Origin: G963674685 sp964591275
GTDB lineage: Bacteria; Lernaellota; Lernaellaia; JACKCT01
Assembly: GCA_964591275.1 (NCBI GenBank)
Contig: CAZQAE010000022.1
Location: forward strand, 1 to 64,000
Reading direction: 5' to 3'
Length of the DNA stretch: 64,000 bases
This document shows positions 51,523 to 60,966 of this stretch, piece by piece (positions within the stretch are counted from its first letter, which is position 1; each line of letters begins with the position of its first letter). A program made the translations under genes and the position numbers. The notes below the pieces were generated by a model. That model was not told where the DNA came from. It searched no databases and saw only the letters and a list, made by a program, of their open reading frames with translations.

Positions 51523-52731
51523 CTAGACGTTTTTTAATATATGGCCCATTTTACTGGCTTTGACCCTTAAATAATTCCTGTTTTCATCGGTCGGCTCTAT
51601 CTCGATGGGAACACGTCCTGTAACTTCCAGGCCGTAGCCCTGAAGTCCGACGATTTTTCGAGGATTGTTGGTAAGAATTCGCATTTTTTTGACGCCGAGA
51701 CTGCGCAGAATCTGCGCGCCGACTCCGTAGTCGCGCAAGTCCGGCTTGAAGCCAAGCTGGACGTTGGCCTCGACTGTGTCAAGCCCCTTCTCCTGCTGGA
51801 GATAATAGGCCTTGATTTTGGCGGTCAGGCCAATGCCGCGACCTTCCTGATTCATATAGAGAATCACACCGCGACCTTCTTTCTCGACCATTTTCATGGC
51901 AGCGTGAAGCTGCGAACCGCAATCACAACGAAGACTTCCAAAAACATCGCCGGTCAGGCACATGGAATGAACGCGCACCAGCACCGATTCATCGAAATTA
52001 GAGAGGTCTCCTTTGACAAGCGCCACGTGCTCAAGGCCGTCAACCTCACTAGCAAAAACCATGGATTTAAACTCGCCGTATTTGGTCGGAAGATTCGCCT
52101 CGGCCACGCATTTGACGAGGATCTCTTTCTGAATGCGAAAATGGATGAGGTCCGCTATGCTGGCAATGAGTAGTCCATGCTCTTTGGCGAGGACTTTCAG
52201 TTCAGGAAGCCGGGCCATTGTGCCGTCGTCTTTCATGATTTCACAAATAACGCCTGAGGGCTTGAGGCCTGCCAGGCGCGATATATCCACCGACCCCTCG
52301 GTCTGTCCGGCGCGAACGATGACGCCGCCTTTGCGGGCGCGAATAGGGAAGATGTGACCAGGTCGCACCAGATCGGAGGCTTGCGCGTCGTCGGACACGG
52401 CCACCTGAATTGTTCGGGCTCTGTCATGGGCCGAAATACCGGTAGTGACGCCGGTTCTGGCCTCAATGCTCACGGTGAAAGCCGTTTCAAACTGGCTGGT
52501 GTTATTCGAAACCATTGGGGCTATCTGAAGATGATCCGCTCTTTCCCCGGTGAGGGTCAGGCAAATAAGGCCGCGACCGAACTTGGCCATGAAGTTGATG
52601 TCTTCAGGCATGACTTTTTCGGCGGCCATGTAGAGGTCGCCCTCATTTTCACGGTCTTCATCGTCCACCAGGATAATCATTTTACCTTGGCGTATAACGT
52701 CCAATACTTCTGGGATCGGGGCGAATGTCAT
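51523..52731 (-). CDS. ribBA: Bifunctional DHBP synthase / GTP cyclohydrolase II
   Basis: I place the start at MTFAPIPEVLDVIRQG (52731), which has AAGAAAGG upstream and gives the usual ~400 residues; the open frame extends to 52851. The N-terminal half is DHBP synthase (DDEDRENEGDL, TGVTTGISAHDRA, RPGHIFPI). The C-terminal half is GTP cyclohydrolase II with zinc cysteines in CLTGDVFGSLRCDCGSQL and the loop LYMNQEGRGIGL. The enzyme supplies both riboflavin precursors. It leads the rib-nusB cluster. Confidence 0.95.
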   Translation of the reverse strand: MTFAPIPEVLDVIRQGKMIILVDDEDRENEGDLYMAAEKVMPEDINFMAKFGRGLICLTLTGERADHLQIAPMVSNNTSQFETAFTVSIEARTGVTTGISAHDRARTIQVAVSDDAQASDLVRPGHIFPIRARKGGVIVRAGQTEGSVDISRLAGLKPSGVICEIMKDDGTMARLPELKVLAKEHGLLIASIADLIHFRIQKEILVKCVAEANLPTKYGEFKSMVFASEVDGLEHVALVKGDLSNFDESVLVRVHSMCLTGDVFGSLRCDCGSQLHAAMKMVEKEGRGVILYMNQEGRGIGLTAKIKAYYLQQEKGLDTVEANVQLGFKPDLRDYGVGAQILRSLGVKKMRILTNNPRKIVGLQGYGLEVTGRVPIEIEPTDENRNYLRVKASKMGHILKNV

Positions 52732-52958
52732 TCCAGCAAACCTTTCTTGCCGCGTCAGGTTCGCCGGTGAAATATGTGGGGTTGGAAAAAAGCTCATGTG
52801 CGTCCGGCGAGCGACACGCCCGTAATTATACCTCTGAAACGAAAAATGCAAGACTTTGATTTCACCATCTAACGTGAATCGTCGAAGCCATTCGGACAGT
52901 GGTCCAAGATCAGTAATTCATGTGGCGATATTCCGGTCGCTTCCGTGTCATTCCGCCT

Positions 52959-53996
52959 TCAGCGAGGCATCGTCGCACGGGTGATCTCGATGGCCTTTTC
53001 AATCTGCTCTGCGCTGACGCCCAGGTGCGTTACCGCGCGGATGCTGCCTGGTCCGAGTGAGCCGACCAGGACGCTGCGGCTCGCCAGGGAAGCCTCCAGT
53101 TCCGGCGCCGTCCAGGGGTGTTTTAGGTGGAAGATAACGATGTTCGTTTCCACGTCCGCCGGATCGATGTCGATACCGTCGATTTCATTCAAACCCTCGG
53201 CAAGTCTTTTCGCGTTGGCGTGATCATCGATCAATTTCGGAAAGTTTATTTCCAGTCCGTAGAGCGCGGCGGCGGCCAGAATGCCGGTCTGGCGCATCCC
53301 TCCCCCCATGCGCTTACGCAGCCGAAGGGCCTTGTCAAAGAGATTGTCCGGCATGCTCAGAATCGAACCCACCGGCGCTCCGAGTCCCTTGGAAAAGCAG
53401 CAACTGACTGTGTCTGCCCATTGGGCGATTTCATGAACCGGAACATCAAGGGCGACGGAGGCGTTCCATATGCGCGCTCCATCCAGATGCACCGCAATGC
53501 CGGATTCAGACGCCCATTCATAGAGCGCTTGGGATGTCGCCATGGGAATTGTCCGACCGCCGCATCGATTGTGCGTGTTTTCCAGCGTCAAAAGACGTGT
53601 TTGCGGAAAATGGATGTTGTTTGGCCGCAAGCGCTCCTGGAGCATTTTCGGCGAAAGAACGCCGTTTTCTCCGGGTACGGGATGAAGTTGAACGCCGGCA
53701 TAAGCGGCGGCGTGGCCGCTTTCGTAATTGAAAATGTGGCAGTTTTGCTCACACAGAACTTCGGTGCCGGGTTCTGTGTGCAAGGCAATGGCTACGGCGT
53801 TGCTCATAGTGCCTGAAGGAAAAAAAAGCGCCCGATCCTTGCCGAGCATTTTCGCAACCTGCTTTTCAAAAAACAAAACGGTCGGATCATCTCGCCAGAC
53901 ATCGTCGCCCACGACAGCGCTGACGAGGGCGTTGCGCATGCCAAGGTCCGGTTTTGTGACCGTGTCCGACCGAAGGTCGATAACTTCATATTCCAT
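52959..53996 (-). CDS. ltaE: Low-specificity L-threonine aldolase
   Basis: A 345-residue PLP enzyme of fold type I: VIDLRSDTVTKPDLGMRNAL at the N-terminus, FFPSGTMSNAVAIALH, LHLDGARIWNASVAL and the PLP-lysine motif CCFSKGLGAPVGSIL. It cleaves threonine/allo-threonine to glycine and acetaldehyde. It stands alone between the rib genes and the decayed sensor kinase. Confidence 0.94.
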   Translation of the reverse strand: MEYEVIDLRSDTVTKPDLGMRNALVSAVVGDDVWRDDPTVLFFEKQVAKMLGKDRALFFPSGTMSNAVAIALHTEPGTEVLCEQNCHIFNYESGHAAAYAGVQLHPVPGENGVLSPKMLQERLRPNNIHFPQTRLLTLENTHNRCGGRTIPMATSQALYEWASESGIAVHLDGARIWNASVALDVPVHEIAQWADTVSCCFSKGLGAPVGSILSMPDNLFDKALRLRKRMGGGMRQTGILAAAALYGLEINFPKLIDDHANAKRLAEGLNEIDGIDIDPADVETNIVIFHLKHPWTAPELEASLASRSVLVGSLGPGSIRAVTHLGVSAEQIEKAIEITRATMPR

Positions 53997-54168
53997 GATT
54001 TTTTAGCCTTCCCATTTTTCCCACTCCAGTATTCCATAAATCGAAATGAAGAAAATGTCGATGAGATCGCGCCTTGTATTCCTTTTCGGGGTTGAGAAAA
54101 TCCGTGATCGTCGAGGTCGATTTTGAAATTTTCCCCTTGTCCCGATCGCGGTTCATGCGAGTTTTTCC

Positions 54169-54783
54169 CTAAAGGTCGCTTAGCCGTTTGCGCGGCATTC
54201 TGATGCGAAACACGTTTCCGATAGCGGGCCGTGTCTCGATCTCAATTTTCCCGCCGTGTTCCTAAACAATTTTTCGAGTCGTTAAAAGTCCGAGCCCTGT
54301 GCCTTCCCCACCTTTGGTCGTAAAAAATGTGGTGAAGATTCGCTGCTTGACCTCCCAATCCATACCACAGCCGTTGTCCTCGACTTCGAAGATCAGGTCG
54401 CCGTCTTCATCCCTGGTGTGAAGAATCACGCGCCCGTCTTTTTCGCCGCGTAAAATGACGGCGTCCATGGCATTGGAAAGCAGATTTGTCAGGGACGCCT
54501 CGATCCCATCCACATCGAAATAGGTCGTGTCCGGTTTCGTCCGAAACGTGCACCATCCCGTCTTCAAAAGTCTCCCTGGCCTTGCAATCCGGGCAAGGGA
54601 CACTTTCCCCTTTATAAACCTCATCGCAGCGTCGCCCTTCCCAGGGGCCAAAGTACTCCTGGAATTTCCCGTTTGCATCGACGATTCGATAGTCCCGGTC
54701 GATCACGGCGATATCAAAGGGCGTCTGCTCGATCAATTCGTTCAGTGTCGATTGCGAAAGCAGTCTTTTTTTTCGTCACTCAT
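54169..54783 (-). pseudogene. Histidine kinase remnant (PAS + HATPase)
   Basis: The ATG at 54783 overlaps the upstream NrfD-like stop by 8 nt but leads into a stop because of an eight-A homopolymer (T8 on the plus strand at 54766-54773). One base more or two less would restore LLSQSTLNELIEQTPFDIAVIDRDYRIV. A PAS domain with GESVPCPDC follows, then a second frame change. An HATPase part comes next: ASLTNLLSNAMDAV, EVEDNGCGMDWEVKQRIFTTFFTTKGGEGTGLG and TRKIV. There an in-frame TAG (54262-54264) replaces the Gln expected before EHGGKIEIETRP. The dimerisation/His-box domain is missing. Several independent lesions make it dead. Confidence 0.85.
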
Positions 54784-56626
54784 GACTATCCTTATCATAA
54801 TTGAGCGGAACCACGACGTTTTTCCCGATCAGTCCGTCCCGCTTTCCCATGAGCGCTTTATTGTCAATATAGTCGCGCCTGTCCCTATGGCAGGTTCCGC
54901 ATTCAGGCAATGTTGGCTCATCAATTTCCAGACCTTTTTCCTTATGACAGTCGATGCATAACTTATGCAGCGCGTCCACGTAACCTGGCGCATCGTATTG
55001 ATTAACATGGATAAGCGCGCCTTCGGGTATCAGATCATTGTGGCACTCTTTGCACTTCCTGGCCGTCTTTCCTGTTTTGGCGCCTGAGCGTGGATGACAT
55101 TGCGAACACGACAGCTTCGCGCCGTTCGAAGAGGCATGCCAGTCGTGCTTGAAGGCGTCGACGGGCAGATACATGTCGGCATGACATTTCGAACATGCTG
55201 AGTTTTTGTCCCGCGGCAGATTCATGTGGTGGCAAATAACGCATGAATCCTGGAGGCCGCCCTCGGTGTGAATCTGGTGATTGAACATCGAGCCGTAGCC
55301 GTCGTGGTTGCCGTCGATGAACAACTCATCATTGATGTCGCCCCGGGCCTTTTCAACCGGAGTTTTCGCCATGCCGGTGTGTGCACTGCCGGACACGCTG
55401 GCAAAACCGAAGGCCGCCGCGATGATGAAAGCCAGGGAGTATACCGTGGCGGAATAATAGTCGGACGTGCCCAGCCAGACATTGCTGCGCGGATTAAGGC
55501 TTGCTTCGTTTTCTAAATCCTTAGGTCGCTGCTCCCAAATATTGAAATGCTCCACCGCGAATAAAAAGATCAGGCCGAAAAAGGACACAACGCCCAGGCT
55601 CATCGCCACCTCGGTCCACGCCGGAATATATTGGGCAACTCCGAGATCAAGATGCGTGAAGCCGCCGACATTCATCCGATTCCAGACGATTCCAAAAATG
55701 ATCATGCTTGAAACAACCCATTGCCATTTCACGGAACTTCGGACCCGCTTTATTGAAAGCAAAGCCATGGGAGCGATCACGCCAATCATGATCTCCGCCC
55801 AGAAAACCAAAACGCGCCAATCCCAATCGAATGCGTGCAATATCTGACCACGCACCAGAAGATCGGCCACACGCAGGCCAAGAAAGGTCGCGAGCGCCCA
55901 CCTGGAAGCGTTGAGCAGCTTTTCGTTGATCGAGACTTCCGGCCCGCGCTTGTACAAATACGACGACACGAGTCCTTCCAGGGTGACCACGGCCAAGCCC
56001 AGGCCGACAGCGGAGATGAAAAACATGACCGGAATCAACGGCGAATACCATAGCGGATGTACGCGATGCGGCATGGACAGAAACAAGGAACCCAACGAGG
56101 ACTGGTGCAGGGTTGAAAGCATAATGCCGAGAATGACCAGCGGCAAGCGGATCTTGACCAAAATTTTTCGAAGTTTCGAAAACTTGCTTGTTGACTCCAG
56201 CGGCACCGGTAGAAATTCCAGCATCAGCACCGTGGTGTAAAGCATTACGCACCAGGCGACCTCGAACATCGCCGAGTGAATGTTCCAATGGATGAGAACG
56301 TGCCAGAGCATCCAGGGAAGACCGACATCCAAAGTTAATCCCGCGATAAAGGCCAGATATCCTAAAAAGGCCGTCAGCACGGCAGGACGGATGATGCCGT
56401 GAAATTCTTCGATTTTCAGCACGTAGACGAAAGCGCAGATCACAAAACCGCCGGCGGCCAGTGCGACACCGCCGAGCAGGTCGAAACCGATCCACATGCC
56501 CCACGGGGTTGCGTCGCTTAGATTCGTGCTGGCGCCCAAGCCGTATAGGAAACGAAAAGTGATGATCGCAAAGGCAAAGCCGGTGATCAGCCACAACGCC
56601 AGTTTAAGGTTTCGGACTCTATTCAT
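54776..56626 (-). CDS. NrfD-type membrane quinone oxidoreductase subunit fused to hexahaem cytochrome c
   Basis: A 616-residue protein. About residues 1-410 contain some ten hydrophobic segments of the NrfD/HybB/HmcC family (GLGASTNLSDATPWGMWIGFDLL at the start is typical), which exchange electrons with the quinone pool. A region without haem (about 415-460) leads to a C-terminal multihaem domain with six CxxCH motifs: CVICH, CSKCH, CSQCH, CKECH, CIDCH and CGTCH. Fusing both on one chain is unusual; Hmc-type complexes carry them separately. The gene follows the ferredoxin gene with an 8-nt overlap. The fusion itself looks intact although its neighbours are decayed. Confidence 0.88.
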   Translation of the reverse strand: MNRVRNLKLALWLITGFAFAIITFRFLYGLGASTNLSDATPWGMWIGFDLLGGVALAAGGFVICAFVYVLKIEEFHGIIRPAVLTAFLGYLAFIAGLTLDVGLPWMLWHVLIHWNIHSAMFEVAWCVMLYTTVLMLEFLPVPLESTSKFSKLRKILVKIRLPLVILGIMLSTLHQSSLGSLFLSMPHRVHPLWYSPLIPVMFFISAVGLGLAVVTLEGLVSSYLYKRGPEVSINEKLLNASRWALATFLGLRVADLLVRGQILHAFDWDWRVLVFWAEIMIGVIAPMALLSIKRVRSSVKWQWVVSSMIIFGIVWNRMNVGGFTHLDLGVAQYIPAWTEVAMSLGVVSFFGLIFLFAVEHFNIWEQRPKDLENEASLNPRSNVWLGTSDYYSATVYSLAFIIAAAFGFASVSGSAHTGMAKTPVEKARGDINDELFIDGNHDGYGSMFNHQIHTEGGLQDSCVICHHMNLPRDKNSACSKCHADMYLPVDAFKHDWHASSNGAKLSCSQCHPRSGAKTGKTARKCKECHNDLIPEGALIHVNQYDAPGYVDALHKLCIDCHKEKGLEIDEPTLPECGTCHRDRRDYIDNKALMGKRDGLIGKNVVVPLNYDKDSHE

Positions 56627-57383
56627 CGTTTCCAGACTCCTGCTTGTCGGTGTTCATCAGCTTGTTTCTGCGATCGATGATCCAGCACAGGCCGGCCATC
56701 GCCGCGCCCATTCCGGCAAAGGCATAAGGAACCGCCTTCATCGCGGGGGCCGTCAGTTCCGGCCGAGGCGTGTCTCCAACAGGACGTCCGTAATGCAGGA
56801 AGGACAGGTCCATATCCGAGATGTACATGACACGCGTGCCACCGACCTCGGTCTCGCCCCAGATTTTATTCCTGTAAAGATCTGGTTGCTCGCTGATTCG
56901 TTTTCGAGCCTCCTTGATCAGCGCATCGCGGTCCCCAAAGATTGTCGCCTTGGTCGGACAGGCTTCAGTGCACGCCGGCTGCAAGCCTTTGGCCAATCTG
57001 GGGGCGCATAAGGTGCATTTTTGTACGTAGGGCACGGCCTTGTCCCATTCGTAACGCGGGATTCCGTACGGACATGCCATCATGCAATAACGACAACCGA
57101 TACATTTTTTAGGATCGTATACGACCGCGCCCTCAGGCGTTTTGGAAAATGCCTGCACCGGGCACACGCTCATGCAGGCCGGATCAATGCAGTGCCGACA
57201 TTGCTTTCGAACGAATTTCCCAGGCTCGTGCATGATGACGGATGTCCAGTTTCGAGAAGACAACCCATCGCCAACCTGCCAGCGCCTCGGTTTTTCCGGT
57301 TCGAGTTTGTTCTCTTTTTTGCAGGCAATAACGCACTGCCCGCATCCAATGCATTTCGTTGTATCGGTCAATATCGCTATCAT
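56619..57383 (-). CDS. Hmc/Dsr-type 4Fe-4S ferredoxin subunit with C-terminal anchor
   Basis: A 254-residue protein with four 4Fe-4S binding clusters of cysteines: KCIGCGQCVIACK, QCRHCIDPACMSVCP, KCIGCRYCMMACPYG and KCTLCAPRLAKGLQPACTEACP. The HybA/DsrO/HmcB family links periplasmic haems or a catalytic subunit to NrfD. No Tat signal is seen at the N-terminus, so unlike HybA/DsrO it may face the cytoplasm. A transmembrane helix near the end (about 215-240, AVPYAFAGMGAAMAGLCWII) would fix it to the membrane. It overlaps the NrfD-cytochrome gene. Confidence 0.88.
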   Translation of the reverse strand: MIAILTDTTKCIGCGQCVIACKKENKLEPEKPRRWQVGDGLSSRNWTSVIMHEPGKFVRKQCRHCIDPACMSVCPVQAFSKTPEGAVVYDPKKCIGCRYCMMACPYGIPRYEWDKAVPYVQKCTLCAPRLAKGLQPACTEACPTKATIFGDRDALIKEARKRISEQPDLYRNKIWGETEVGGTRVMYISDMDLSFLHYGRPVGDTPRPELTAPAMKAVPYAFAGMGAAMAGLCWIIDRRNKLMNTDKQESGNDE

Positions 57384-58084
57384 ACCGGTTGTCCTCGCTT
57401 TCTGAGTGTGGCAGCCACTTTGTCGCCCGATCCCTTAGGAAACTTCCAGCCGGCGGTGCTGACCAACTGCGTGAGCGGTATCAAAACGCAGTGGGCCAGT
57501 TTTGTAAATGGCACCAAAATAAAGATCAGATTGGCCGTGTAGATGTGAATCAGCATCCAAAATTGCCAGACCATGGCCGAAAGACCCATGTTCGCGCACA
57601 GAAATCCCGAAAAGGCAGGAACGGTCAGTATTAGTGGCTAGAAGTAATCCTGAATACGCGAGATGCTACGTGATTCTTTATGAAGCAGCCTCCCGAAAAA
57701 CAGGGCGGGGCCCATAAATATGACCATCAGCGCCAGCAAATCGGCGACAACCTGTGGCAAAGACACAAACGTGAGTTTCCCGCCTGGAAACAACAGGCTC
57801 AGATGCGCGGCCAACAAGATCGGAACGATTAACAATCCGATGTGAAACAAAATGGAAACGCCACTGTATATCGGACGCATTTTCTTCCAGCGCTTCACGA
57901 GCACCAGCCATTCAAGGGTTCTGTTTGCAATGTCACGGTAGTTCAGGCTTCGGTCTTCTACGATATAAAGAGCGCGCCCAACCCCGAATATGGTCAGAGC
58001 GAAAACGCGCAGCAGCCCCAGAACCATGATCGCAAAGGAGAATTTTAACAGCGGTTCTTGTCCGAATTCAATGAAGGCTTCCAC
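57380..58084 (-). pseudogene. NarI/DsrM/HmcE-like membrane subunit with in-frame TAG
   Basis: Read through, 705 bp encode a 233-residue membrane protein with about six hydrophobic segments (FAIMVLGLLRVFALTIFG, IYSGVSILFHIGLLIVPILL, VADLLALMVIFMGPALFFG, and after the stop PLILTVPAFSGF and FWMLIHIYTANLIFI). Halfway, exactly after SRSISRIQDYF, there is a TAG codon (57638-57640). The frame then continues perfectly (PLILTVPAF and on) to the stop at 57380, which overlaps the ferredoxin start. This is the haem b or quinone-linked subunit of a Hmc/Dsr-like complex. It is either killed by one nonsense change or read through. Confidence 0.8.
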
Positions 58085-58095
58085 AAAGAACCTCC

Positions 58096-58736
58096 TTATT
58101 GATTGTCGGCGGAATCGTTTTGATCAGGAAAGATGATGGCCATGTAAATCAGGTCGTGAAGCCTGACCAGTTCACACCCCAGTTTGTGCGTTTCGATCAG
58201 CTCCTTGAGCTGCTTTTTGCAGTTGGCGCAATGCGCGACCACGTATTTGGCGCCGGTTTGCCGAATCTGCTCGGCTTTGGCTCGCCCGCCGACATTCATG
58301 CGGTATGGGCGAATCTCATCAATTGAAACAGCGCCGCCCCCGCCACCGCAACAAATGTTGTCTTTGCCCGGAAATTCCATTTCAACGAAGTTCTTGCAAA
58401 AAGAGCGCAAGATTTCGTGCGGCTGATCGACAATCCCTCCGGATCGGGTGGCCTCCCCATATTTATATTGCCAAAAAAGGAAGTGATGCGCGTCAAGCAC
58501 ATGCCAGTCAGCTCAAGGCTTTCCTTGGATTTCTGCGTGGCTTCATCTTCGCTCTGATGCACCCATGAAACATGTTCGCGCACGCAGACATGGTGAAGGC
58601 TCTTAAACGGATTCAGTCCGGCGCGTTCGTATGCCGTCCGAAATGTACGCTCGTGCATTCGCGGGGAACAGGATGCCTCCACAACCCGGGTTAGCCCCAG
58701 TTCAGCGATATCCTTTTCAACCGCCGAACGCTTCAC
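58096..58736 (-). pseudogene. Chimeric Hdr-like remnant (HdrA piece joined to HmcF/HdrD end)
   Basis: The upstream part (58736 to about 58520) matches an HdrA internal segment: LGLTRVVEASCSPRMHERTFRTAYERAGLNP, REHVSWVHQSEDEATQKS. Around 58450-58510 the frame changes. The rest is the C-terminal half of an HmcF/DsrK/HdrD CCG domain: YGEATRSGGIVDQPHEILRSF, VEMEFPGKDNICCGGGGG, VVAHCANCKKQL. Neither parent is complete. A deletion that joined an hdrA-like to an hmcF-like gene is the simplest explanation. It lies at the head of the Hmc-like cluster, which has therefore lost its catalytic module. Confidence 0.75.
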
Positions 58737-58951
58737 TTTTCAACCGGCGTTCATAACTCTGGCCTGACATGCAGCTAATGGGGGCAGGCCAAGTGCACCT
58801 GGACCTCACTTTCCACGACCGGGGCATCGCGGCACTGGCCAGGGAAGTGACGGGAGGGGCATGTAGAGGAGGCAGTTGGTGGAAAATTTCAGTTTTTCCT
58901 CTATGAAAAACTATTACATCAATGCTTCCCATAATTAACAAGGAACCTTTA
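58737..58951. other. Gap between MacB-like permease gene and Hdr remnant
   Basis: About 215 bp in which an 85-codon minus-strand frame (58717-58974) exists but has no recognisable family. It probably holds further decayed hdrA sequence. AT-rich around 58885-58935. Confidence 0.4.
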
Positions 58952-60169
58952 CTACTCATGTCGCAATGCTTCAATGGGATTCAAATTGGCGGCTTTCCGG
59001 GCTGGATAAAAACCAAAGAAGATACCTACTCCACCTGAAAACGCGAAGGCCAGCATCACCATTTGAGTATCCACAACAACACTACTTCCGATAACCGAAC
59101 CAAGGGCATAAGCAATTCCCAATCCTGCCATGATCCCGATGATCCCACCCATCACGCTCAGGATTGTGGCTTCGATGAGAAATTGAATCAGTACGTCATT
59201 TGGGTGCGCACCAACCGCAAGGCGAAGCCCGATCTCACGAGTTCTCTCTGTGACCGACACGAGCATGATATTCATGATGCCGATGCCGCCGACTAAAAGC
59301 GAAACCCCGGCAATGGCGCTTAGAAGGAGGGTCATGGTACCGGTGATGGAAGTTGCGTGTTCCTTGATTTCCGTTTGATCGAGAACGTGAAAATCGCTGT
59401 CCTGGCTGTCGCTGAGCCTATGGGACTTGCGCAGCAGTGTTTCGATCTGGTTTTGAGCCGTTTCCATTTCCGAATCGGAAACTGCGCTAACCACGATTTC
59501 GTGGATCGTCTCGCCGTCGCCCAGCCGGTACATCACGGACGTTGAAGGGGCGATAACGACATCGTCCTGATCCTGCCCTCTGCTGTCGGTGCCTTTTTCA
59601 CCTAATACACCGATTACCTTAAAAGGCACATTTCGGATGCGGATAGATGAGCCCACCGGATCGTTCCCGTTGAATAATTCATCAACGACGGTCTTTCCAA
59701 CCAGAGCAACCTTTTTGCGCCCTTTGACATCTTTTGCTGTGATGAATTTTCCCGATGTGACTTCATAGCTCTTGATTTCTTTATACTCCGGCGTGACTCC
59801 GAAAATCGACGTGTTCCAATTCTGCCCACCGGAAACAACCTGGTCGTTTGCGCGAATGACAGGTGAGATGTATTTCAGCGCGGAAGCGTCCTTTTTCAAA
59901 TATTCAATGTCTTTGGCTTTAAGTGTCGGCTTGCTGCCCCTGCCGCCTCTAACGCCGCCTCTGTTTGAACTACCTGAGTGAATCATGATGAGGTTTGTTC
60001 CCAGCGAAGCGACCTGGTCTTCGATATCGGCCTGCGCCCCCTGCCCAAGAGACATCAACGAGACAACTGAGGCCACACCGATGATGATTCCAAGGATTGT
60101 CAGCAAACCTCGCATTTTGTTGCGCATGATGCTCTTGGTTGCCGCAATGACAAATCTTTTAAATTTCAT
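58952..60169 (-). CDS. MacB-type ABC transporter permease
   Basis: A 405-residue protein with the MacB/FtsX layout: first transmembrane helix at about 20-42 (RGLLTILGIIIGVASVVSLMSLG), a large periplasmic MacB-PCD domain (about 45-270), and three C-terminal helices (LLLSAIAGVSLLVGGIGIMNIMLVSVTERTREIGLRLAVGA and on). It is the separate permease of a tripartite efflux pump whose ATPase lies 2 nt upstream. In E. coli both functions are one MacB polypeptide. Confidence 0.92.
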   Translation of the reverse strand: MKFKRFVIAATKSIMRNKMRGLLTILGIIIGVASVVSLMSLGQGAQADIEDQVASLGTNLIMIHSGSSNRGGVRGGRGSKPTLKAKDIEYLKKDASALKYISPVIRANDQVVSGGQNWNTSIFGVTPEYKEIKSYEVTSGKFITAKDVKGRKKVALVGKTVVDELFNGNDPVGSSIRIRNVPFKVIGVLGEKGTDSRGQDQDDVVIAPSTSVMYRLGDGETIHEIVVSAVSDSEMETAQNQIETLLRKSHRLSDSQDSDFHVLDQTEIKEHATSITGTMTLLLSAIAGVSLLVGGIGIMNIMLVSVTERTREIGLRLAVGAHPNDVLIQFLIEATILSVMGGIIGIMAGLGIAYALGSVIGSSVVVDTQMVMLAFAFSGGVGIFFGFYPARKAANLNPIEALRHE

Positions 60170-60171
60170 TT

Positions 60172-60966
60172 TTACAACCCCGCTATTTGGGAAGCAATCA
60201 AGCTGTTTTCAGAGGAAATTGTTTTCCCTGCGCTTAAATCATCTGTCGCAGACCGGGGATTTTTTATGGCGCTGTCCGCCACGATTTGGCCGTCTCGCAG
60301 TTCAACAATTCGGTTGGTATATTTGGCGACCTCGTCCTCGTGAGTTACCAGGACAATGGTGTTGCCCTGCTGATTCAGTTCCTGAAACAATGCCATCACC
60401 TCAGTGGTGGTTTGGCTGTCCAGGTTGCCGGTCGGTTCGTCTGCAAGAATGATGGGAGGGTCATTCACCAGGGCGCGGGCAATGGCCACACGCTGCTGCT
60501 GCCCGCCGGATAACTGACTGGGCGTATGGTCGAGCCGGTCCCCAAGTCCCACTTTGTTCAAAGCCTGTTTTGCCCTTTGCTTTGGATTTTCCGTCTTTCC
60601 GGTGCGGTCATACAAAAGAGGCAGTTCCACATTTTCCAAAGCAGTGGTGCGTGCAAGCAGATTGAATCCCTGAAATACGAATCCTATTCTTTGATTTCGG
60701 ATATCCGCCAATCGCCTCTTTTCAATTTCATTGACGTTGACACCGTCCAGGATATAGTCGCCCTTCGTGGCCAGATCGAGGCACCCGAGAAGATTCATCA
60801 GCGTTGATTTTCCGGAGCCGGATGATCCCATAATGGCAATGAATTCTCCGGCTTTGATGGACAAGAAAACGCCGTTCAGCGCGCGTACGATTACATCGCC
60901 CATCTGAAACACCTTGTGAATGTTGCTCAACCTGATCACTTCAGCCTTCTTTTCTTTGATCATCAT
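60172..60966 (-). CDS. MacB/LolD-type ABC transporter ATPase
   Basis: A 264-residue ATPase with Walker A (GSSGSGKSTLMNLLGCLD), Q-loop (IGFVFQGFNLL), signature LSGGQQQRVAIARAL, Walker B (IILADEPTGNLDS) and H-loop (VLVTHEDE). It belongs to the LolD/MacB group that drives mechanotransmission rather than transport through the membrane. It overlaps the adaptor gene by 4 nt. Confidence 0.94.
   Translation of the reverse strand: MMIKEKKAEVIRLSNIHKVFQMGDVIVRALNGVFLSIKAGEFIAIMGSSGSGKSTLMNLLGCLDLATKGDYILDGVNVNEIEKRRLADIRNQRIGFVFQGFNLLARTTALENVELPLLYDRTGKTENPKQRAKQALNKVGLGDRLDHTPSQLSGGQQQRVAIARALVNDPPIILADEPTGNLDSQTTTEVMALFQELNQQGNTIVLVTHEDEVAKYTNRIVELRDGQIVADSAIKNPRSATDDLSAGKTISSENSLIASQIAGL

Noticed and set aside
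52732..52958. Searched for an FMN riboswitch upstream of ribBA
   Set aside because: None of the conserved RFN-element blocks (such as AGGGT near GCAGG or the terminal CCxACxGT) is seen.
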